64,000 nt of DNA from Azadirachta indica (lineage: Eukaryota > Streptophyta > Magnoliopsida > Sapindales > Meliaceae), in assembly GCA_022749755.1 (NCBI GenBank), contig CM040440.1:246824-310823 (forward strand). Reading direction: 5' to 3'. This document shows positions 34,753 through 46,620 of this stretch, piece after piece. A program made the translations under genes and the position numbers. Each line of letters opens with the position of its first letter. Position 1 is the first letter of the stretch. The notes below the pieces were generated by a model that searched no databases, was not told the DNA's origin, and was given only the letters and a program-made list of their open reading frames with translations.

Positions 34753-36150
34753 GAACGTAAACGCCAGTTGTGGTCCGTAAAATATTTTTCGCTTATGAAC
34801 ATAAAACGCAATAAAATGTTTTATTCAAAGTAATTATCAAACTTATCCCTCTATTTTATAAAAATAACAAACAAAATTATACGTTCTATAACAATCTACC
34901 GATACAAGATTGAAGATCTACTTACAGTTGAGAGTTGAAAAAAATGCAAGTTTGATATTGCTAACAAAAGTTTAAGCCTAATTCGATTAAAATTTCAACC
35001 CAACTATAAAAACTTGAATATGTTATTAAATATTTTTACCATTAAACTATTAGTGAGTGGTTTTACACCATATTAAATTAGTTATAATTATTTATTACAA
35101 AGAAAATAAGATTAATATAGCATATTTATGTAAATTTGTAAAGTGATTTACATATAAACTGACAAGATCTACTATGTCTACTTTTGATTGCTTGACTCAT
35201 TTATTTTTCTATTAATATTTATTAAAAAATAAAAAAGACCAAAAGAATTGGGCACCGTTAAATATTGAAATTTCTCAAATTCATTAGTAATACTATAAAA
35301 TATTAATAAATAATAAATAATATATATTTTATAATATGTAAAATAAGTATTGAAATTGTATATATAATAACATAAATAATTTATATTTTATTCATATTAG
35401 TTCTAATAGATTAGTAAATATACTATTCATATTAGGTGTAATAGATTAGTAAATATATTATTAAAAATATCCTTATACATAGGCATGATAGTATTTGAAA
35501 GATAAAAAGTAAATTTCCATTCAAATATCAAACAATAGAATGGTGTAAATAGATATTATTGGCACCAATTAATAATGGGTGTAAATAGATATTATTAAAA
35601 CTAACATAATTGAAGTGTATATTTCACTACATATTGATGGTCAAAATATCTTTTTCTCCTTTTTTAATTAATAATAAAAAAAGATATTTAACCAAAATAC
35701 ATAAATTTTGGTTAAAATATATATTTTTAGCTCTAGTAATTTAAAAGATATTTATACATATTCTTATTTTTTAATTTAATCAGTAAATTTTTTGCAAAGG
35801 TAAGATTAGTTTGATGTATTTAACTTATAAAATAATTATAATTAAAAATTATTGTCAATGATTAAAAACAAATATAAATAAATCATTTAAATTAATAAAA
35901 TTTTTAACAAATGCAGGTTATATAAGTATTTTTTATATTAATGAGACTAAAATATTTTTTTGAGCAAATATTAGGGGTGTATGTCACTATATTGGACTAA
36001 TTTGAAAATATTTCAAAACTTTATAATATAATATAATATATGTGACATGTTATGATTTTTTTATTTTTATAACGTTCTGAGGTGGCAAAACCTTTGGGAA
36101 TTAATTTCTGTAGCCAGCGAATATTCTTTGTCTCTCTCCATCATAATATA
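31741..36150. other. AT-rich intergenic region
   Basis: No supported gene. A slightly GC-richer island at 32270-32420 contains an open frame of 89 codons but no recognisable product. A CT microsatellite lies at about 34719-34749. Confidence 0.4.
34719..34749. repeat. (CT)n microsatellite
   Basis: About 30 bp of uninterrupted CT dinucleotides on the plus strand. Confidence 0.85.
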
Positions 36151-36342
36151 AGGGGAGGGGAGAAGAAGAGGAGAAAAAAATCGTAACGCAACCACTTGCA
36201 AGAGGAAGAGGAAGAGGAAGAAGAAGAAGAAGTGACCCAGAAGGAAAGTAGAGGAAATATTGCCGGAAATCAAGCATTTCGGAAGTATTTTCTCTTTGTC
36301 TCCTTCCCAAAAACAAAGGAAGTAAAGCAAGAAAAGATTGAA
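36150..36342 (+). promoter_or_regulatory. 5' leader of the TMEM41-like gene with purine run
   Basis: A GAAGAG/GAGGAA tract (about 36203-36232) lies just upstream of the start codon, as often seen in plant 5' leaders. There is no upstream ATG between it and 36343. The exact transcription start is not visible; a TATA-like word (aatataagg) occurs at about 36145-36153. Confidence 0.4.
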
Positions 36343-39300
36343 ATGGAGGGGAGAGAAGAGAGTAATGGGGATGTCAGACCAATTATTAGCGGAAATGAGG
36401 AAAACAAGTTTCCGTTAAGCGCATGGGAGGTGGCGGCGGCGTCAACGGTGGTGATGGGCTTTGTCCTGGGGCTGCTGTTGGTTTACCTGACCATGCCCGC
36501 ATCTGATTACAGCTTCCTCAAGCTTCCTAGAAGCCTTGAGGAACTTCAAATCCTCAGGTAATCTTTTGTTAATTCATATCTGGATTTGTAATTGCGAGTC
36601 TGGTCTGTTTGTTTCCGGGGAAATTCTTTGCTTTCTTCAAGAAAAAAATGAGAAATTTTTGGGGGTAAAACTAAAAAATAGGCTTTTCAATTTTTGTTGG
36701 GAGCTGAGTTAAGCTGATTTGAATTCCTTCGGGTTGCTAAAACGTGATTTCCTCGGATAAATATTGTTTTCGGGAAACTTTGTACTTGTAGAGCTAATTT
36801 TGATCTCTCTTGGGGGTTTTTTTTTTTGGTCTAGTGGGTGGTCTTTTTGCGGTTATTTGGTTCCATTTTATTTTAAAACTTTGGGATGTGAAGAAGAGCC
36901 AGGGTTGTTTTTTGGTTTAGCAGTTGTATTTCTAGAAAAAGTTTACTGACAAAAGGTTTAATTTCTGGTGTAAGTTTGAAAAGAAATTGCTTTTCCAGGA
37001 TCTATCATATTTGAACGTTAATGAAGCTAATGCTTGTGCTCTTATGATTACTGGATCAGGAAATTGTTTTATTCCAAGTAAATAATTTAATGGATACGGT
37101 TAGTCATACTTTGCGATCAGATTAGAAAGATTTCTACTTGCTTCTTGTGTTTTGAACTACTATCCAATTTTGCTAGTTTTGTGTCAATATCCAGACAGTT
37201 CTAGACTTGAAACCCTCCTAACCTTGAACTGTCTGCTTTGGACGTTCAAATTTGGGAATAAAAATTGTAGCTAACAAATTAATCGAATATAATAGCTCAT
37301 TTTTAGACTTGGGTTGAAAATTGACTGAGATGATGAAGTGATTTTCTACGATCTGAGGATGCTCAGAAGTGGAAATGCTGAACGTAAGATGGATTTGTAT
37401 AGTTTATGTTTTGGAGTGCAAATGAGAATTCAAATGCTATCTGAAAATACTTTTTATTGCACCTTGTTGAAAGGATGGAAGCTTTAACAGTGATTTCATC
37501 CTGGCTGTTGCAGTTGTTTGACTACAAGCTTCATGTTTGGATTCTCCACTACATTAATTAATTTATAACAAGTTGTGTTAGTTTGCATTTGCATTTGTGA
37601 TAGATCCGCTTGATACTGCTGTTGATTACATCTATCCTTTCATGTGAGAGACCGTCTTAAGAGTTTTAATAAAATTGCTGGTTTTATTTATTAACCTAAG
37701 CTTTTGGTTGTATCAGTTCCTCAATTTTTGTCCTTGCTTTGCTATTAGTGGCAATGTTTTTATTCATATATTGACTTGAGTAGGATCTCAACATACCTTT
37801 GGCTATTGGATTAAGTTTCCAGTGAGGCAGTTCAAAACATCTTGATTTCTTCTACCTTTGACTTGTTGGGGGTTTATTGGGTGGGGGTTGTTCTTAGGAG
37901 TAATATCTTGATTTCCAACATTGTAGACAGAGTCAAACATTCTTAAGGCCTGAGAAAGAATTTTGTTATAGCATTGGAAAACATTCTGGAAACACTCAAC
38001 ACACACTTGTTGGCAACCAGTACTGGAGGGTAGATAAGACTAAATAGAGGCAGACCAAGGAGAATTAAGTTTTCACAGCGCATGATGACTTTAATGGAGT
38101 ATTGTGGCAATGCAATTCATGAATATATGCGTATTGCTCAGAAATTCCAAAGCTAGTATTTTTGTGCTTTAGTTAACCTATGTGGCCAGTAAGTGTCTAG
38201 GCCTGGAAATTGTCTAAGCATTGATCAGGAGAGAGATAATGGAACCAGATACTGACGCTTGTTTGGCTGCTTGAAGGATGCTGATATTATTTGTTATTAC
38301 TTATGAAGCATAGTTAATGACCGGGGAATTATATGAGCTTTTGGTGCTCTACATGGTGTTAATGAGGGTGGTAGAGGTGCTGAGTTTATGGAAAATTGCT
38401 GCTTTAGTCCTTTTGTTCTATGTATCCTTTTTATTCCTCTACATACAACTGTCAGCCGGCATGACTGTGTAATTTAGGACTCTTATATTCAGCTCCTCAC
38501 TCTTTTCTTAATTGTATTTGAGAGAGAGAGGGGGAATACTATATAACAAGCTTTGGATTCAAAGATTTATATGAGATGAACACTAAATATATCTTTGGTG
38601 TTAACTGGCAAACATACAATTCATAGCTGCTGATTAATGAGACATAACAGATGTTAAAAAATGCTATCTTCAGCATGATGTCTTTGCATTATTAGGATTG
38701 CTATAAACTTTACTTCTATTAAAATCTTGTCTTGTTATATGTTGATTTTATTTAGTGGGATGCTTTGTGCAGAGATCACCTTGAGAACTACACAAGTGAT
38801 TATACCGTGCAGGTCCTGGTTGGATACTGTATGGTATACATTTTCATGCAAACGTTCATGATTCCAGGAACTGTTTTTATGTCCCTGCTTGCTGGTGCCC
38901 TTTTTGGTGTTATCAAAGGTGTAGCCCTTGTTGTGTTCACTGCCACTGCTGGTGCTTCTTCTTGCTTCTTCTTGTCAAAACTTATTGGACGACCTCTTGT
39001 CTTCTCTCTTTGGCCTGACAAGCTGCATTTCTTCCAATCCCAGGTGAATCTCAACTTCTCAATTTAATTTTGCTTATATCAATCCACAAAGTGGAATAAG
39101 TTTTTTTGTTTTTACTTTCAGGTGGCTAGGAGAAGAGAGCGACTTTTGAACTACATGCTTTTCCTAAGATTGACCCCAACTTTGCCAAATACATTTATTA
39201 ATGTTGCTTCACCTATAGTTGATGTACCCTACCATATATTTTTTCTAGCAACTGTCATTGGACTCATTCCTGCTGCATATGTCACTGTCAAGGTATTGTA

Positions 39301-39966
39301 ATTTGAAAACTTTCTTCTTAAGAGCTCTTAACATATGGGTTTATTAATGAGTAGTTTGAATAAGCTTTGTGGAATATGGGCAATTAGATTCTGGATTTGA
39401 CTGATATAATCTTCAAACTAAATCTAAGTGTGGAAACTAGTAGTACTTTACAAGAGTAGCCGTGGTATTCACAAGTCAAGGTAACAGTTGTGTATCAACT
39501 TGATGGTGTGAGTTTTTGTGAAAAAATTTGTTGTTCATCACATTCAGATAGTCTAGAATAGGAAGGTATTATTGTGTTATGAACCTGGACTAATTGGATA
39601 CCTCAAAATTAATTTGGCATTTGCTTTTCTTTTGTGAATGTCAAAAAGTCTGTTTATTCTGCTGCCATTGGGGTGGCTTCTCAAGTTATCCAAATATAAG
39701 CAGTCAGGATCCATGTCCGCACTGATATGCCCCGGAGTTCTCAAAGGAATTAGGGATCAAGCTACCTTGGAAATATTAAATTATTTTCAAATTATACAAG
39801 GATTTCGGCACTTGACCGTGTCTGTGTCTTGTTTGTGCAGGCTGGAATAGCTCTCGGAGAGTTGCAGTCATTGGGGGATCTTTATGACTTCAATTCAGTT
39901 GCCACTTTGTTCCTTATTGGTGTTGTCTCTGTTACCCCAACCCTAATAAGCAAGAACAAATCATAG
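36343..39966 (+). CDS. TMEM41/DedA-like (VTT domain) membrane protein
   Basis: Four exons: 36343-36557, 38773-39043, 39122-39292 and 39841-39966, all GT-AG, total 783 nt, 260 residues. It matches the plant 'SNARE associated Golgi protein' family related to TMEM41B/VMP1-type ER lipid scramblases (family knowledge; role in lipid movement and autophagy inferred). Seen: a polar N-terminus; a first membrane helix about residues 27-52; then the conserved VTT core with FMIPGTVFMSLLAGALFG (about 100-116), GRPLVFSLWPDKLHFFQSQ, and FLRLTPTLPNTFINVASP (about 175-193). The helix-turn-helix Pro-Gly and RxTPxxPN motifs are intact. The ATG at 36343 is the first in the probable leader. Introns 1 (2.2 kb), 2 (78 bp) and 3 (548 bp) show no other gene. 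It looks functional. Confidence 0.93.
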
Positions 39967-40400
39967 CACTAGCACTGTACTGGCTGATTTGCGGTGTACA
40001 TGGATTGGCCTCCTCCCCACAGCTAATCTGTACAGATTAGCTTCAAATAAATCAAGATGCTGCGGTCTCTTTGCTTGTAGAATTCAATGATGAAGCTGTA
40101 GATATTGAAGGTGATGACAAGGGAAGGTACTTGGCCTTACATGAATCCTCAGTGACGGTTTATCTTTGCTGTTCGGTGTTATTTGGTTGGGATAAGGGGG
40201 GTGTTCTAGTGGGAGTGGAGTTTGATTATATGTATAATTTGAGTTAAATTGTTAGAAACAGCCTCCAATGTTGTATATCATGGTTAACGAATTTATACGA
40301 GAAGACATTGCCTCTACCAATATCGTGTTTGCTGTGGCTTTTGTGTCAAAATATTAGACATAATGAGAACATGTAATATTTCGGTTTCACTTTTATGCAT
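39967..40400 (+). other. Probable 3' UTR of the TMEM41-like gene
   Basis: After the TAG at 39964-39966 the sequence is non-coding but less AT-rich than the following intergenic DNA. The end is estimated; no single strong AATAAA stands out. Confidence 0.35.
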
Positions 40401-41767
40401 TAATAGGAGAAGTAGGATCCCTTAATGTGCAATGCCTGGAAGGACATTAGTGTGTCTCTTGGAGTGGGTTCTGAAGATTGTTACTGCAGATAATTTAGGA
40501 TGAATGATATGGGAAATGAAATAGTACAACGGTAGGCTTGTGGCTTGTACGGCAAGATTACTCTGGTTTATGCATATTCCAATGAAGCCATGTAAATCTA
40601 CGATATTTCTTCATCATTTCGGACATAATAACTGCTTGTTTGGTTTGTCTACTCTAAAATATTTTTCTCCAAAAATTACACTGAACAAACTTTTTAGATT
40701 TGTTTGTTCTTTTATCTGAAATTTTAATGAAACTAAATGATTGAGAAGACAAATATATAAGTAGAATTTATAAAGGTATTTTTAAAATTGATGGACGGAC
40801 TTAAATTTTAAAATTTAGCATTAACTTAAACATTTTAATTTAATTTTTACTCAAATATAATGATAAATATGAAGTTATAAAGTGTTTAATTGAAAAATAA
40901 ATACCTTCAAATCATACTCGGAATAAAAGTTAAATAAGCATGTAATCTTAGTAATCCATTTGCTGAAAAGTTAGTAATGAAGTCCATAAACTTCTGCTTT
41001 GTATTTGCGCGGGCAAGGCAAGGCAAAGCATCAAGCTAAGTATGGTATCAACTCAAATAAATTTGTAGCTGTTTTATTCGGCCGAGGCAAGGAAAGCAGA
41101 AGTTTATGTATTAAACCTTCAAATCAGTTTGGAATTTGTTTTATACGGGCTGCGCAAGACAAAGCATCAGGCTAAAGAAGTTCAGGTATCAACTCCTCAA
41201 ATGAGCTGGAAATTCTTTAAATTTGAAATTATATAATATTGTTTTACTTTGAAACCACAGTTTGGAATCCTTCAAATAAAAAAAAAAAAAAAAAAAAAAA
41301 AACCACTGTTTGGAAGCGTTTCCTTGTAAACATGTAAAAATTAATTTTGAGCATACTTTCTTCTGTTTATGCTCAACATACCGTGGGCATAAAAAGCCTT
41401 AAAACTTCAGAACCCAAGCATAAATTGCAAACATCAATTAAATATAATGAAAACCTGGAAAGAGATGTGCAAGTTAAAGGGTTGCTTTGACATTAAAAGA
41501 AGATACATCATATATTGGTTAAACGATGACCAATACACGTATGCACTTTCTATGAACACACTTTCAGGGCAGGCTGAAAATCCCCCAAAGGACAGCATAC
41601 CGTCGTTACGAACCTCAATTGGTCAATAAATATGCTTAACATACTGATACAGATATTCATAGTACAAACTTGGACTGGCTACCCAGATAATTATACTCAG
41701 CATATAGTCAATGCAATTATTGGCATCACGTTGGTATCTGTTACATCAAGCCATCTTTAGTTCGCCA
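40401..41767. other. Intergenic region with a small duplication and a poly(A) tract
   Basis: Around 41015-41065 and 41150-41210 the words caaagcatcaagctaag / caaagcatcaggctaaa and tatcaactc recur, a diverged direct duplication. A 23-bp A run lies at about 41280-41302. The right part probably holds the 3' UTR of the minus-strand RBM34-like gene. Confidence 0.4.
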
Positions 41768-42474
41768 CTACCTAAATTTCTTAGCTTTCTTCTTCCTCTG
41801 AGAGCTCTCAGGAGTGCGGCTGTCCAGCTTGCGTTTTCTGCCTGCTTGTTTTGTAGCAATACCATCCTTCAGAACTTTTGCCCTTGCCTTTCTGAGAGCA
41901 ACTGATGGTCTTTTCTCCAGGCATACTTTTGGCTTTTCCCCTTTCTGAGTTTTTGATTTCATCTTAACTGGCCCAGTACTCCCTGAATGGATTTTCTTTT
42001 GGACACAGATTTGCTAGCTTGCAGGCCCTGGTATGACATTGCACCCTTTGAATTGAATCGATTGGCACTACCTGGAGACTTTGAATCCACAGAAAACTTC
42101 TTTGCTGGGGAATTACTAGCAGATGCGGGTGCTGCACTCTTTCTCTTAGATGGGGTGGAATTCTGTCCTGCACGAGAAAGCCTCAGCTCTCTATCCCGAA
42201 GCTTCAAGTTACGCTTTTTAACAACCAAATTCGCAGCTTCCTGCATGAGTAGATTGTAAACCAATACTGTGTCAACATCATTGATCTGATCATACTCTTA
42301 CACTGATCAAATTCAGACTTCCCACCAGACCTTCACAAGGGGGAGGCTAAATGGCTAACAGAAATAAGAGGGCATACAATATTCTGTTTGCAAGTGCTAC
42401 TTAAAGGTAGATACAATACTTTGAATTTAGCTTGCCAACTATAACCATGGTAAAGAGAAAATTTAGTCGTTATG

Positions 42475-42520
<46 letters not shown>

Positions 42521-44625
42521 TAAAAGACTTCAATCCCTAACATTTGAACAGTAGTACTGTGATAGCTCTCTATGTAAGAAAGAAAAGAAAATGACATTTT
42601 CATCAATAAACCAAAGAAAATAGATACAATCTACCAATCAAAATCTTTAATGAAAATGTACAAAAAATTGAATAGAAAAAAAATTCCGATGTAAATTAAC
42701 TGAATGACAGAGTACAAACAAAAAGACAATACCCTTGTTTTAAATAACACATAGGCAATGCCCTTTCCCACTCTCATATGAGAATGTCTAATGACCCGAA
42801 CAGCTTCAACACTGGATTCCAGATTATTAAGACCACAAAAGAGCTGATAAATTTCTTCATCCTGAACAAAACAGAAACAGAAACAGAAACAAAGATCCAG
42901 ATTACAATAATGTAGAAGGCAGGCAATTAATGCAAATAGGAGTCCACATAAAAAAAATATTGTACGCACGAAATTACCTTCACATCAAATGGGAGGTTAC
43001 CCACGAAGACAGTCCTCCTGTTATCATAAAGTGGAGCATTCTCGCCCTTCAACTTCTTCCGCGGTGGGCAGGCCCTGTCCACACGAATGTGATTTCCTCC
43101 AACCTATATTCATTCATAAAACACAGGGAATCAATACATTATAACTTCACCTGCAAGATTGTAAAAGCTCTGATATTCTATTTTCAGATTCCAATTGAGT
43201 TCATAGGGCAACATTAAGGAAAACAACATACCACAGTCATATTATGGGTCAAAGAAGCCTCAGCAGCTTGCTCTGATTTGAAAACAATGTAGGCATGGAC
43301 ACTGCAGCATAAGACATTTGAAAACAGAGAATTAAAATTGATAAGATTAGACAACCATAGATAATCATCCACAAAAATCATAACACGCGTTGGTTAACTA
43401 ATAGGAGAAACAACTATCTTAACAGTGTACATATGTAGATTACAAGCCAAACACATCTCAAACTAACATAATTTATCTATCAAATTTAATCTTGACATAC
43501 ACCTCTTGAGCATGCCAATGGTCAAGCATAGTTAAAGATTAAAAACAAAATCAATTCAGCAAATGTAACCAACTGATTTGCAATTGGTGAAACATAACAA
43601 AGTACAAACCTTATACATGTATTAAATATCAAACAAATTATATCTGAAAGCCAACAACAAGGTCAACAGGAATTTCAAAAACAACATGATACCTGTCCAC
43701 ATTATCATTGATTTGCTTCTTGAGTATTGCTCCCTTTCTGGGAGTTTTGGTCTGACCAAATACTCAAAAAAAATATATCGTTAGAGAAATAAAACAAAAC
43801 TCGCAGCATTCTAAATTCTCAACAACATATAAATGATTAAAACAAAAAGATACTCACATCCAATATTGGCACAGAACGAATCCTCACGGATTCAACTTCC
43901 CCAAAATTACTAAACTCCTTCATCAAGGCCTTCTTCTTTACCTTCAAAGGCAAATTTCCAACAAAAACAGTCCTCAACAGCTTACTCTCATCGTCAAACC
44001 CTTCTTCTTCGGAAAGAACCAGCATGTCCTCCGTCTCTTTATCAGACTGCTTTCTCTTCCCTCCCACAACAACCTTACCGACCACTTCCTTCTTTTCTTC
44101 TTCCTCTTCTTCAGCTTTCACTACATATTTTTTCTCCTCGTATTCTCTCTCCACATCATCTCTTTTCCTCTTCTTTCTTTTCCTCTTTTCACTCCCTTCC
44201 TTCTCCTCAATATCCGAATTAGGGTTTTTCTTTTCCTCATTAAAATCAACTTTTGAATCCAAATTTGAACCGTGTTTATCGCCTTTCTCGTTCTCTGACG
44301 CCCCATTCGACTCAGAACTCAAATTAGGGTTTTTGTTCGTAGCTTCTTCATCTTCAGCAAAATCAGAATCAAGGTTAGATTTTTCCTTTCTGTTTTTCTT
44401 TCTTTTCTTCAACTCAGCAATATCAGAATCCAAAGGATCTGAATTCTTAGAATTTGCGATGGTTTCATTCCCCGCTTCCGATTCTTCGTGTTTTCTTTTG
44501 AAAGGATTGCTCTCTGAGAAGATGGACGAAGCAACTGCGGTTTCATCAGGGACACCACCGAATAGGGTTGTGAAGATAGAGGAGGGAGTTGAAATGTCAT
44601 CGTCTTTGGGTTTCTTTTTCCCCAT
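41768..44625 (-). CDS. RBM34/Nop12-like nucleolar RNA-binding protein, two RRMs
   Basis: Minus-strand exons by splice motifs: 44625-43858, 43751-43693, 43301-43232, 43103-42978, 42861-42733, and 42240 downward. The protein starts MGKKKPKDDD, has a long acidic/Lys-rich region (residues 30-215, with KRKRKKRKR), RRM1 beginning TVFVGNLPLKV (about 218), and RRM2 beginning RRTVFVGNLPFDVK (about 328). Each RRM has its RNP2 block (VFVGNL) and an RNP1-like block (HAYIVF, GIAYVLF). This is the layout of RBM34/Nop12, nucleolar factors linked to 60S ribosome maturation (family knowledge). Unspliced, the last exon stops at 41959 (about 477 residues). A very basic 64-codon frame (41962-41768) lies immediately after in another frame, so either an 89-nt exitron (41983-42071) or a 1-nt indel connects them; see findings. 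Confidence 0.88.
42476..42519. repeat. (TA)n(GA)n compound microsatellite in an RBM34-like intron
   Basis: About 26 bp of TA followed by about 20 bp of GA on the plus strand, inside the intron between exons 5 and 6 of the minus-strand gene. Confidence 0.9.
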
Positions 44626-44817
44626 TACTCTATGATTTGATGAGGACGGACAAATTCAGTAAGACCGAATTAAATTGAAAACCCTAAGGGCTGCTTTTAG
44701 GAGGGAGCACGAAACGGCTATGGATCGAACCGTGTTAACAGCAGGGCCTATGGGCTAATATTATCACCCCAGAAAAACTGCCCCACTATTCATGGACAAA
44801 TCCTAAACATATAGGAT

Positions 44818-45200
44818 CAAGGTCCGTTTAGCAAAACATAAAGCCAATTTAAAAACTGTTTTCAAAAATTTATATACGATTTAAAAATATAAATTATATT
44901 ATTAATATTTTTATTATTTAAAAATATATTTAATATAATATCTAAAAAATTATTTTATAATTTTTTAAAATTATAAAAATTATTTAATGTAATTTTCGAA
45001 AAGATTAAAAATAAGGATGTGTTTAATTTGAACTATTTTCAAATAATTTTTTTATTAAAATTTTACCAATAATTAATTACAAATTTTTTATTGGTAATTA
45101 TTTCAAAATTATTTTTAAAATATATGATATAATTTAGTTATTTTCTTAAAAAATAAAATTAAAAAATAGTTAAGGATTGAAAAATATTTGAAGTTTATCA
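44818..45200. repeat. Harbinger-end-like repeat, distal copy
   Basis: From ggtccgtttagc the sequence follows, word for word with drift, the segment starting at 45568: aaaactgttttcaaaaa, aaaataaggat, aactattttcaa, ttaccaataatta, and a gattgaaaaata block at the end. It is a direct repeat about 747 bp away, more decayed than the 45568 copy. Confidence 0.6.
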
Positions 45201-45565
45201 TATGAATTCTAATTCATATGTACAATCTTAATCTATATCAATAATTATAATTTTTTAAAATTTTTCATTAAATTATGAACTCTTACCTAAAATTTTTGAG
45301 CCTATAGGTCCAATAAAAATCACAATTTATATTATATAAATAATTGATATATGACAATTAAGTATAAAGTTATATCTAAAATATTTTAAATAATGTAAAT
45401 TACTTCAATTAAATAAAAAAATTAGTGTATAGTTGTTAAAAATTTAAGTTTATAAAGAGACATTATGAACGTTATAATTTAAAATTTGTAAATTGTAAAA
45501 TTAAATTTAAGATAATAAAAAGAATAATTTTTGAATGGTGTTGGTATACAACAAAGATAAAAAAC

Positions 45566-45960
45566 TAAGGGCTCGTTTGCTTCACGATTTGAAAACTGTT
45601 TTTAAAAAATTTGGATAAGATTTGAAAATATAGGTTGTATTTTTAGTACTGTTAATATTTAGAAATATGTTTGACAATATTTAAAAGCTGTTTTTTAATT
45701 TAAAAAATTATACAAACATGTTTGATATAATTTTGGAAAAGAATAAAAATAAGGATATATGTTAGATTGAAACTATTTTCAATAATTTTTTTCTATTAAA
45801 ATTTTACTAGTAATTAAGTATAAATCTTTTATTGATGTTGATTATTTAAAATTAATATTTAAAATATATTAATATAATAATATAATTTATTTTTCTTTAG
45901 AAGATGAATTTTAAAAATAGTCAATGATTGAAAAATAATTGAAATTTATTTAACTTCAAC
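45566..45960. repeat. Probable 3' terminal region of the PIF/Harbinger element
   Basis: Begins taa-gggctcgtttgc. A terminus of the form GGG-x-C-x-GTTTG next to a TAA/TTA trinucleotide is typical of PIF/Harbinger elements. It lies directly downstream of the transposase C-terminus on the minus strand. The matching opposite end near 50.5-51 kb was not found by eye. Confidence 0.45.
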
Positions 45961-45988
45961 ATAATAAAACATAAATATTAGTCTAAAA

Positions 45989-46600
45989 TTAATTATGAAC
46001 ATAATCTAACCACATTACTTCAACGGTATGATGTCTTCTTTTACTTATATGATTGATATTTTCTTGATTCAAATTTATATCAACTACATCTCGCCTTACT
46101 CTTGAGCTTTCTTCGTCTATCACATCAAAATCTTCAAATAAGTACTCATTAAAAATTCTATCATTATACAATTGTGTATAGTGTAACATGCAATAGGAAT
46201 ACATGTATAGTTAAATAATTCTATTGGACTAGTTGGTTGTCTATCTCTTACTCTGTAGTCATGTAAATAATAATGTTCTTTGAGATATGGAGATCACGCA
46301 TTTTTTAATAACCAAAATCAACAAGATAATATTTTTCTGTGTACAATTAAGATAATTAGACTTAACTTTAATAAAATAAATTATATATAACATCATCTAA
46401 AATAAAATTTTAAAATTATACTCCTTTGGTAGTGGAAACCTATTTTCTTCTCTAGTTATTGTATCCAAGAGTATCATCGAGTCATTAGTTGTTCCTTCTT
46501 AACCCATATATACAAATGTGAATAACATATCAAATGAACATGCACTTATATTTGTTCCATCGATAGCACCAATGTGATTCTATCATATTACAAGCAAATA
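45989..46600 (-). pseudogene. PIF/Harbinger transposase, catalytic and C-terminal part (broken)
   Basis: Minus strand from about 46600: after a splice-acceptor-like ttgatag comes HIGAIDGTNISA (first catalytic Asp), FDMLFTFVYMG, then EGTTNDSMILLDTITRE (second catalytic Asp), KYYLVDFGY (about 46330), HYYLHDYRVRDRQPTSPIEL (about 46260), and IACYTIHNCI continuing into an acidic tail. Between the ELFN block and the IACYTIHN block about 40 residues are missing compared with the family, including the region with the third catalytic residue (the ER-CFG-LK block). Stops are also present. The N-terminal exon lies 2.1 kb away at 48790-49130, separated by a TRIM-like array. Confidence 0.78.
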
Positions 46601-46620
46601 TATGAAAAATTAATAGTTAA

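Noticed and set aside
36196..36342. In-frame N-terminal extension of the TMEM41-like protein (poly-Glu)
   Set aside because: The upstream frame has no ATG; it is the purine-rich 5' leader.
44024..44635. A 203-codon plus-strand open frame, Ser/Phe-rich
   Set aside because: It is the antisense of the Lys/Glu-rich first exon of the RBM34-like gene; low-complexity codons leave the opposite strand open.
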